From positions 1 through 12,532 of the forward strand of contig JAUJMI010000056.1 of assembly GCA_030446945.1 (NCBI GenBank): a stretch of 12,532 bases of DNA. The letters run 5' to 3'. The stretch is from Longimicrobium sp. (GTDB lineage Bacteria > Gemmatimonadota > Gemmatimonadetes > Longimicrobiales > Longimicrobiaceae). The translations under genes and the position numbers were made by a program. The notes beneath the pieces are model-generated. The model did no database searches, had not been told where the DNA came from, and saw only the letters and a program-made list of their open reading frames with translations. Shown here piece by piece: positions 1-7,000 of this stretch; positions within the stretch are counted from its first letter, which is position 1, and every line of letters begins with the position of its first letter.

Positions 1-73
1 TGCCGTGGTCCACGTGCCCGATCGTGCCGACGTTCACGTGCGGCTTGTTGCGCTCAAACTTGGCCTTGGCCAT
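1..73 (-). CDS. tuf: Elongation factor Tu, N-terminal fragment (runs off the window)
   Basis: EF-Tu is the cytoplasmic GTPase that delivers aminoacyl-tRNA to the ribosome. Only the first 24 codons are present. They read [20 protein letters not shown] followed by VDHG, which is the characteristic EF-Tu start leading into the GHVDHGKT P-loop (G1). The ATG at 73..71 gives the standard N-terminus, and an AGGA about ten bases upstream is a plausible weak ribosome binding site. The gene follows fusA as in a normal str operon. However, a terminator (428..460) and a separate promoter (320..348) lie between the two genes, so tuf is probably expressed as its own unit. The rest of the gene lies beyond base 1. 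Confidence 0.95.
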
Positions 74-313
74 TGGTTTGAATCCTGGTACCTGATGAGT
101 TTTGATGGCTGATTGGATTCCGCCCCGGCGCCATGCGGCGCGCGTGGGGCTGTCGAACCGCCTCAGCCGCGAACCGGGCGGCGAGCCGCCCGCGAGCACG
201 GGTCCCAAGAACAGCAAACCTCGCCGCGTCACTTGCTGCGGCAAGGTGTCCGGGTGCCGGCTTCCTCATTCCGCCATTCCCGGCGCGCAAAGCGCGTCCC
301 GGAGCGGGACAAG
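74..313 (-). other. Predicted long 5' leader of tuf
   Basis: From the start site predicted at about 313 to the tuf ATG there are about 240 nt without a convincing ORF. The region contains short self-complementary stretches such as GCGC-TTT-GCGC. It also has a GGTTCGA segment that looks like a T-loop, but the flanks do not pair as a tRNA T-arm. No known riboswitch or tRNA is recognised. A leader of this length could carry growth-rate or EF-Tu-level control, but nothing in the sequence proves it. Confidence 0.4.
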
Positions 314-319
314 ACGAGA

Positions 320-348
320 AGAATAGCCCCGAAGCCCCAAACCGTCAA
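320..348 (-). promoter_or_regulatory. Sigma-70-type promoter for tuf
   Basis: On the minus strand TTGACG (348..343) is followed by a 17-base spacer and TATTCT (325..320). The -35 matches the consensus TTGACA in 5 of 6 positions. The -10 matches in 4 of 6 and keeps the key TA...T bases. The spacing is ideal. It lies just downstream of the fusA terminator and upstream of tuf, so it offers tuf an independent transcript starting near 313. Confidence 0.72.
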
Positions 349-427
349 GTGCCACGGGGGTTGTGTACCTTATGTTTCCGGCGCGACACCGGCACCGATT
401 GCCTCACGCGGAGACGCCCTGCAGTTG

Positions 428-460
428 AAAAGGGCGGCCCCCGTGGAGGGCCGCCCTTTT
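428..460 (-). terminator. Intrinsic terminator after fusA
   Basis: There is a perfect 13-bp inverted repeat. The arms AAAAGGGCGGCCC (428..440) and GGGCCGCCCTTTT (448..460) flank a 7-base loop. In the minus-strand transcript the stem is G+C rich and ends in a U-run, beginning about 22 bases after the fusA stop. The flanking A and T runs make it symmetrical, so it could work in both directions. It separates rpsL-rpsG-fusA from tuf. Confidence 0.88.
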
Positions 461-481
461 CGCGAGACTGCAAGAGGATGC

Positions 482-2578
<2,097 letters not shown>

Positions 2579-2610
2579 GATTCGTCTTATCCAGTTACGC
2601 AGAAGCGCGG

Positions 2611-2643
2611 GGCGCGGGGACGGAGCGTTCCGCCCACCGCGCC
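2611..2643 (-). other. Stable stem-loop in the rpsG-fusA spacer
   Basis: The arms GGCGCGG (2611..2617) and CCGCGCC (2637..2643) are perfectly complementary. They enclose a second inner stem, CGGA/TCCG, with a 4-base loop. There is no U-run, so it is not an obvious terminator. It lies within the 105-base spacer upstream of fusA and could protect the message or modulate fusA translation. Its function is not known. Confidence 0.5.
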
Positions 2644-2683
2644 GCCGCGGGTCCTGACACCGTTTTGGTTGACCAGCGGTTGG

Positions 2684-3154
2684 CTACCAGCGGTAGTGCG
2701 CGAAGGCCTTGTTCGCTTCCGCCATGCGGTGCGTGTCGTCCTTCTTCTTGATGGTCGCGCCCTCGTTGCGGGACGCGGCCAGAAGCTCGGCGGCAAGGCG
2801 GTCGGCCATCGTCTTCTCGCCGCGGGCGCGGGCATAGCCCACCAGCCAGCGCATGGCGAGGGCGGTGCGCCGCTCCGGCCGCACCTCCACCGGCACCTGG
2901 TAGGTGGCGCCGCCCACGCGGCGGCTCTTCACCTCGAGGACCGGCTTGGCGTTGTTGAGCGCGGTCTTGAAGACCGTCTCCCCCGGCTGCCCGGAGCGCT
3001 CTTCCACAACCTTCATGGCGTCGTAGAAGATCCCCTCGGCGGTGGACTTCTTCCCGTCGCGCATCAGCGTGTTGACGAACTTCGTGACCGAGTCGCTCCC
3101 GAAGACCGGATCCGGGATGATCGGGCGCTTGACAGCGCGATTTCTGCGGCTCAT
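2684..3154 (-). CDS. rpsG: 30S ribosomal protein S7
   Basis: S7 is a primary 16S rRNA-binding protein that nucleates assembly of the 30S head and lies near the exit site. The 156-residue product has the standard short-form length. It starts [20 protein letters not shown] and has the conserved segments [29 protein letters not shown] and ALRWLV-like [14 protein letters not shown]. It ends [10 protein letters not shown]. The start is fixed by the overlap with rpsL: the upstream TAA and this ATG share one A (TAATG), which implies coupled translation. A GGGAGG ribosome binding site about nine bases upstream lies inside the rpsL coding sequence. The stop is TAG, which shows that amber is used as a normal terminator in this genome. 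Confidence 0.98.
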   Translation of the reverse strand: MSRRNRAVKRPIIPDPVFGSDSVTKFVNTLMRDGKKSTAEGIFYDAMKVVEERSGQPGETVFKTALNNAKPVLEVKSRRVGGATYQVPVEVRPERRTALAMRWLVGYARARGEKTMADRLAAELLAASRNEGATIKKKDDTHRMAEANKAFAHYRW

Positions 3155-3579
3155 TAGCGCTTCCCTCCCTTGCCCTTGACCGGAGCGCCCTTCCCCGCGG
3201 CGGCGCCCGCCTTGGGCTTCTTGGCACCGTACTTGGAACGGCCCTGGCGGCGGTCGTTGACCCCGGAGGCGTCGAGCGTGCCGCGGATGATGTGGTAGCG
3301 GACGCCCGGCAGGTCCTTCACACGGCCGCCGCGGATGAGCACGATGCTGTGCTCCTGCAGGTTGTGCCCCTCGCCAGGGATGTACGCCGTCACCTCGAAG
3401 CCGTTCGTCAGCCGGACGCGCGCGACCTTCCGGAGGGCCGAGTTGGGCTTCTTCGGGGTCGTGGTGTACACGCGCGTGCAGACCCCGCGCTTCTGCGGGT
3501 TGTTCCGCATCGCGGGCGACTTGCTCTTGTTGACGAGCGTCTGGCGCCCCTTGCGGACCAGCTGATTGATCGTCGGCAT
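3154..3579 (-). CDS. rpsL: 30S ribosomal protein S12
   Basis: S12 sits at the decoding centre and controls translational accuracy. The product starting [20 protein letters not shown] has 141 residues. The 12 residues that could be added upstream are not part of the family, so the ATG at 3579 is chosen. The two streptomycin-relevant loops are wild type: TTPKKPNS with Lys43, and [10 protein letters not shown] with Lys88 and Asp89 (the usual methylthiolated Asp). These suggest no ribosomal streptomycin resistance. The family core ends near KKPKA at 124, and a lysine/glycine-rich tail of 17 residues follows. The 3' end of that tail encodes the ribosome binding site of rpsG, and its stop overlaps the rpsG start. 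No clear Shine-Dalgarno sequence is seen upstream of this first gene of the str operon. Confidence 0.97.
   Translation of the reverse strand: MPTINQLVRKGRQTLVNKSKSPAMRNNPQKRGVCTRVYTTTPKKPNSALRKVARVRLTNGFEVTAYIPGEGHNLQEHSIVLIRGGRVKDLPGVRYHIIRGTLDASGVNDRRQGRSKYGAKKPKAGAAAGKGAPVKGKGGKR
3155..3169 (-). promoter_or_regulatory. rpsG ribosome binding site inside the rpsL 3' end
   Basis: On the minus strand GGGAGG (3169..3164) lies nine bases before the rpsG ATG, within the last codons of rpsL. Together with the TAATG stop/start overlap it predicts tight translational coupling of S12 and S7. Confidence 0.7.
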
Positions 3580-3672
3580 ACTTGAAAGCGAAGGTAGACG
3601 AAAACGCAAAAACACTGGCGAAGGCCGCTGGCCCCGCCGCCGCGAACCAAAAAGTTGCGCGACAGACTGGAA

Positions 3673-3701
3673 AACTTAGGGCAGATGCCAGGGCCTGTCA
3701 A
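3673..3701 (-). promoter_or_regulatory. Sigma-70-type promoter of the str operon
   Basis: A perfect TTGACA (3701..3696) is followed by a 17-base spacer and TAAGTT (3678..3673). The -10 is poor overall (3 of 6) but retains the TA...T bases that matter most. The predicted start near 3666 leaves a leader of about 87 nt to rpsL. The leader contains a GGCC-AGC-GGCC mini-hairpin but no evident Shine-Dalgarno. Confidence 0.65.
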
Positions 3702-3730
3702 CCCGGCCCGAGTGACCAGATCTGTGGCAG

Positions 3731-3750
3731 GGGCGTGATTCATCACGCCC
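3731..3750. promoter_or_regulatory. Perfect 20-base palindrome upstream of the rpsL promoter
   Basis: The arms GGGCGTGAT and ATCACGCCC flank a central TC. The centre lies about 40 bases upstream of the -35 box. There is no T-run on either side, so a terminator is unlikely. An operator for a dimeric regulator is the simplest reading, but the regulator cannot be named. Confidence 0.4.
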
Positions 3751-4098
3751 ACCCTCCTCGCGGACACGACCTGTGCTTTACGCACGCATGCCTCGTCGGG
3801 GCGGCCCCGCGTGGCTGCCCTTGCCTTCAGCATGCATCGCAGCCCGCTGCGAACAGCACGGGCCGGCACGTTACCCGGCCTCGGGGAGACACGCCGATCT
3901 GCCCCGAACGAGGGTTCCGGTGAGGGGCGACGGGCGGCGGTGTGGCATCGGGCACGGGCGCGATGAATCGGGCACCAACCAATCCGTGCAGCAGCGGGAA
4001 TGCGCGGTGAGGAACGAGCGCGGAGAGGGCCCGCGCCCCCCCCAGGCGGTTACCGGGAGGGGGATGCGTCGCGGAGCGACGCTGGGAGAGAGGGCCCC
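3751..4098. other. Noncoding region with short repeats and no supported gene
   Basis: These roughly 350 bases separate the rpsL promoter region from the end of the interrupted DUF5916 gene. The open frames here have no family-like composition, signal peptide or start site worth calling. Two copies of ATCGGGCAC occur 20 bases apart (3947..3955 and 3967..3975). A hairpin GCGTCGC-GGA-GCGACGC (4066..4082) lies just after the DUF5916 stop but lacks a U-run, so it is at best a weak or factor-assisted terminator. A long run of C follows near 4036..4043. The stretch could be an intergenic repeat, which would show as copies elsewhere in the genome. Confidence 0.45.
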
Positions 4099-5976
4099 TT
4101 ACCGTCCCAGCCAGTAGGTCGCCTTGACGACGAAGACGTTGCGGGCCGGGGCGCGGAAGACCTCGCCGGCGTCGCGGCCGAAGTCGAGGGTGCCGACCGA
4201 GTCGAAGCCGTCGCGCTGCTGCTGCCACACGAAGAAGAGGGCCGAACCGGGACGGTACTCCCAGCGCAGTACCGCATTGCCGCGCAGCGAGCGGGCGTTG
4301 AAGTCGCGCTCGCCGAAGGCGAAGCAGCCGGCCGCGCCCGCGCCGTCGGGGTCCACCAGGTAGCTGGTGCCGGGGCCGGAGGGATTGGCGCAGCTCTCGC
4401 CGCGGGTGATGGTGCCGCCATCGCGGCCGTACACGCCGAAGTCGTACGTGCGGGGACGCAGCAGCTCCTTGAAGTCGCTGTAGTCGCCCACCGCCACGAA
4501 AGGCTGCGCGAAGAGCTGCAGCGAAAGGCGCGGCGTAAAGGTCCAGTCCAGCCGCGTCTCCATCGAAATCGTCGTCTGGTCGATGTCCGCGAAGACGTAG
4601 CGGCGCCCGAACGTCTCGGTGGCGAGCGCGTCCTCCACCGTGCGGACATACTGCGCGGTGCCGATCTCGTGCTCCAGGTTCGGGCTCAGGCGCAGGCGGA
4701 TCGCGCTGGACGGACGATAGCTCATCGACACGCCGCCCCAGCGGGAGCTGCCGCCCGCGTCGCGGTGCACGTAGCCGGTGTTGGCGCCGAAGGAGACCCG
4801 CTTGCGCTGGTCCGTCTCCACCCAGCCGGAGACCTCGCGGCGGCCCGGGTTGCGCGAGAGGGGACCGCCGCGCGTCAGGCGGTCGTCGGAGGTCCAGGGG
4901 CGGTAGCCCAGGTTGGCGCCCGCGCTCCAGAAGTTCCTGAAGGTGCCGTTGGCGCCCACCGCGCCGCCATTCAGGATCACGTCGCCGCCGAAGTTCCAGG
5001 CGTGGTACGTGTAGCCGAAGTACGAGTGGTTTCGAAAATTCCCCCGGGGCTCGTTCACGCGGCGGCCCAGAAAGGTGGTGAAGGAACGGTAGTCCGTGCG
5101 CCCCTGGAAACCCAGGTCGTTCACCTCGAATCCGGGGCTCATCTCCTTGAGGTCCAGCGACAGGTCCCAGTCGCCGCTCCGCTGGATGGCGGCCTCGGCG
5201 ATGTGCCCGCTGAGCGAGGTGCGCGTGGGGTCCAGCGTCAGGTAGTCGGCGTCCGGGCGGTCGTAGTAACGGGCGCTGGAGCGCTGCGCCGCGGCGATCA
5301 CGTCCTGGCTCCCCGCGACGCGGGTGGCGGCCAGGTAGCCGGACACCTTCCACTTCCGGTTGGACCAGCTGTGCTCGCCGTCCACGCCGCCAAAGAGTGC
5401 GCGCGAGCGGAGGAGCGGATGGAAGGCGTCGTCGCTCATGTCGCGGTGCGTGGCCGTGAGCATGCTCCCCACCACGGTGCGCCCGCCCCGCATCTCCCGG
5501 CGGACGCGGCTCACGAAGTAGTTGGTCAGCGGCTCCACGGCGGCGGTCTGCCGCTCCCCGTCGGCGGTGACGAAGCGCGCCTTCTCGGCGGAGGTGACGG
5601 CGTCCATGATCCCCAGCGTCCAGGGGCCCACTTTGCCGCTCACCTTGCCGGCGCCGAGGATGGTGGACTGGCTGGGGACGTCGGTGAAGCGGATGGCCGC
5701 GCCGGAGAGACGGCGCTGCGGCTCGCGGCCGATGCGGCGGGAGTAGAAGTACTGCTGGAAGCCGTAGTTGTTGAAGGTCCCCACCTGCCCGAAGCGGAAG
5801 ACGTCGCTCCCCTCCACGAAGAAGGGGCGCTTCTCCGGGAAGAAGGTCTCGAAGGCGCTCAGGTTCACCACCGCCGGGTCCACTTCCACCTGCCCGAAGT
5901 CGGGGTTGACGGTGCCGGTGAGGGTGAGGCCGGAGGTGATCCCCAGCTTGAAGTCGGCGCCGGCGGAGAGGCCCAC
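4099..5976 (-). CDS. C-terminal part of interrupted DUF5916 barrel protein (paralogue A)
   Basis: This frame carries the DUF5916 part of the protein whose N-terminus lies at 5986..6789. Translated from an in-frame GTG it gives 625 residues and ends in VVKATYWLGR with TAA. It begins in the family's conserved block, with TVNPDFGQVEVDP, LSAFETFFPEKRPFFVEG, FYSRRIG and STILGAGK. Many alternating polar and apolar strands follow, as expected for an outer-membrane barrel. All of these match the intact paralogue at 7001..9619. It has no signal peptide of its own and no ribosome binding site before the GTG, so independent expression as a functional surface protein is unlikely. The stretch is well preserved with no further frameshift or stop. 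It continues in the same reading frame as the upstream part and is divided from it by a single TAG. Confidence 0.8.
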   Translation of the reverse strand: MGLSAGADFKLGITSGLTLTGTVNPDFGQVEVDPAVVNLSAFETFFPEKRPFFVEGSDVFRFGQVGTFNNYGFQQYFYSRRIGREPQRRLSGAAIRFTDVPSQSTILGAGKVSGKVGPWTLGIMDAVTSAEKARFVTADGERQTAAVEPLTNYFVSRVRREMRGGRTVVGSMLTATHRDMSDDAFHPLLRSRALFGGVDGEHSWSNRKWKVSGYLAATRVAGSQDVIAAAQRSSARYYDRPDADYLTLDPTRTSLSGHIAEAAIQRSGDWDLSLDLKEMSPGFEVNDLGFQGRTDYRSFTTFLGRRVNEPRGNFRNHSYFGYTYHAWNFGGDVILNGGAVGANGTFRNFWSAGANLGYRPWTSDDRLTRGGPLSRNPGRREVSGWVETDQRKRVSFGANTGYVHRDAGGSSRWGGVSMSYRPSSAIRLRLSPNLEHEIGTAQYVRTVEDALATETFGRRYVFADIDQTTISMETRLDWTFTPRLSLQLFAQPFVAVGDYSDFKELLRPRTYDFGVYGRDGGTITRGESCANPSGPGTSYLVDPDGAGAAGCFAFGERDFNARSLRGNAVLRWEYRPGSALFFVWQQQRDGFDSVGTLDFGRDAGEVFRAPARNVFVVKATYWLGR

Positions 5977-5985
5977 GTCGTTGGA

Positions 5986-6789
5986 CTAGTAGAACGGGTT
6001 GTCCGCGTCGCCCGGCTCGCGGGTAAGGCGGTTGCTGACGTACGGCAGGAGCTCGGCGCGGCGCACGGGGCGGATGCCGGCCAGCCCCGTCACGCTGCCG
6101 AAGCGCGAAACGTAGCCCGCGTCGGCGCGCGACCAGGGGGACCACGAGGCGCGCTCGTCGCGGCGGGCGATGTCGCGCTGCACCTGCAGGCCCCACACGC
6201 GCCCGCCCGCCGGCTCCGGTCCGGTGAAGCGGATCTGCGAGAGCGGGATGCGGAACTCGGCCGTCCATCCCGCCGAGTCTACCCGAGTGGCGGACTGCCA
6301 CACCGCGTCCCAGTTCAGGTCCTCTCCCGTGTCGTTGGAGTGGTAGACGTCCTTTTGGACGTTGCGCGGGTTCACCGAGAAGCGGAAGCCGGTGCGGCGG
6401 TCGTGGTACGAGTCCAGCGCCACGTGCACCCAGTCCGAGTAGATCCCGCTGGCGTCGCGCCGGGCCAGTTGCGCCGCGATGGAGTCGGGGCGGGAGTCGA
6501 ACATCCGCACCCCCACGTAGATGGCGTCGTCCGAGTACAGCACCCGTGCCTCCGTGCGCTCGGTGGGCGGGGCGCCGGCGTTGGGATACGACTGGGTGAA
6601 GTTGGCGGCCGCTTCGGCGGCGACCCAGGCCGCCTCGTCCAGCCGGCCGTCGATCTCGATGCTGCCGGCGACGCGTGCGGCGCGCACGGAGCGGGTCGCC
6701 GTGGCGCGCGCGCTGTCCGCGGGGGTCTGCGCGGGGGCCGGTTGCGCCAGCAGGGCGGCGGCGCAGAGCAGGATCAGACGGCGGTGCAT
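5986..6789 (-). CDS. N-terminal part of interrupted DUF5916/CBM9-like secreted protein (paralogue A)
   Basis: The 267-residue product starts with a clear signal peptide: two Arg, the hydrophobic LILLCAAALLAQ, and a likely cleavage after APA near residue 20. A CBM9-like domain follows at about 40-230, recognisable from EIDGRLDEAAW, PPTERTEARVLY, DDAIYVGVRMFD, LDSYHDRRTGFRFSVNP and WTAEFRIPLSQIRF. The linker RRAELLPYVSN then leads towards the barrel, where the frame stops at TAG. An AAAGG about seven bases upstream of the ATG can serve as ribosome binding site. As it stands the product would be an exported domain without its outer-membrane part. Family members usually have both parts, about 800-900 residues, and their substrate is not known. 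It lies 211 bases after the intact paralogue B, with which it shares the mature start QTPADSARA. Confidence 0.82.
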   Translation of the reverse strand: MHRRLILLCAAALLAQPAPAQTPADSARATATRSVRAARVAGSIEIDGRLDEAAWVAAEAAANFTQSYPNAGAPPTERTEARVLYSDDAIYVGVRMFDSRPDSIAAQLARRDASGIYSDWVHVALDSYHDRRTGFRFSVNPRNVQKDVYHSNDTGEDLNWDAVWQSATRVDSAGWTAEFRIPLSQIRFTGPEPAGGRVWGLQVQRDIARRDERASWSPWSRADAGYVSRFGSVTGLAGIRPVRRAELLPYVSNRLTREPGDADNPFY

Positions 6790-6882
6790 GCTTCGGCCTT
6801 TGGGGAGGTGGTGAGTGGGGATATGCGTGGAGGTACAAAGCTCCTCGCTCCGGGTTGCATCCGCTAATTTTCTAGCAGGGGG

Positions 6883-6964
6883 TCACACGCAGAGACGCGG
6901 AGGAGAATAACCTGCGGTTCGTATCCTCCGTCCGCCTTCTCTGTTCCTCCGCGGGTTCGTGTGA
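6883..6964. repeat. Imperfect inverted-repeat element between the DUF5916 paralogues
   Basis: The left end TCACACGCAGAGACGCGGAG faces a right end whose reverse complement begins TCACACGAACCCGCGGAGGA. The ends are thus TCACACG...CGTGTGA with an inner CGCGGAGGA match. The wording (CGCAGAGACGCGGAGG) resembles intergenic repeats common in several GC-rich phyla; I say this from memory and could not search. It would fold as a long imperfect stem in RNA. It may act as a weak terminator for the upstream gene or may be a nonautonomous repeat. Confidence 0.5.
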
Positions 6965-6975
6965 GGCTACTGTTT

Positions 6976-6998
6976 CACGGTTTGTTAATCGGACCGTG
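6976..6998. other. Small dyad just after the paralogue B stop
   Basis: The arms CACGGT (6976..6981) and ACCGTG (6993..6998) flank an 11-base loop, starting three bases after the stop codon of the 7001..9619 gene. No U-run follows on the minus strand, so terminator activity is doubtful. Confidence 0.3.
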
Positions 6999-7000
6999 GA

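Larger units (their letters stand above)
4099..6789 (-). pseudogene. Whole DUF5916 paralogue A locus, broken by one in-frame TAG
   Basis: The ATG at 6789 and the GTG at 5976 are in the same frame. The only interruption in about 896 codons is TAG at 5988..5986, after NPFY and before SNDVGL. The intact neighbour has NPFDDGSS at the equivalent place, so exactly one residue is replaced. One base change from Lys, Glu, Gln, Trp, Ser, Leu or Tyr codons would create it. A recent nonsense mutation, an assembly error, or readthrough are the options. rpsG ends in TAG, so a genome-wide amber recoding is unlikely. Confidence 0.7.

Noticed and set aside
130..160. Possible tRNA in the tuf leader (GGTTCGA T-loop-like string)
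   Set aside because: The bases on either side do not pair as a T-arm, and no acceptor or anticodon arm can be drawn.
3580..3615. Twelve-residue extension at the start of S12
   Set aside because: The family starts at [11 protein letters not shown]; the extra codons have no conservation or ribosome binding site.
4066..4082. Hairpin GCGTCGC-GGA-GCGACGC as terminator of the DUF5916 locus
   Set aside because: The stem is good but no U-run follows on either strand, so it is mentioned only within the noncoding region.
5986..5988. TAG as a recoded (for example pyrrolysine) codon across the genome
   Set aside because: rpsG ends in TAG at its family-typical length, so TAG still terminates translation here; local readthrough cannot be excluded but no known readthrough context is seen.
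3827..6838. Minus-strand open frame of about 1000 codons overlapping the broken DUF5916 gene in another frame, which might have bypassed the TAG
   Set aside because: The translation is Arg/Pro/Gly-rich noise. The conserved motifs are all in the other frame, both before and after the TAG, so there is no frameshift rescue.
4000..6867. Long plus-strand open frame opposite the interrupted DUF5916 gene
   Set aside because: Antisense shadow: Ala/Gly/Val/Arg-rich with no domain, while the minus strand has a signal peptide and family motifs.
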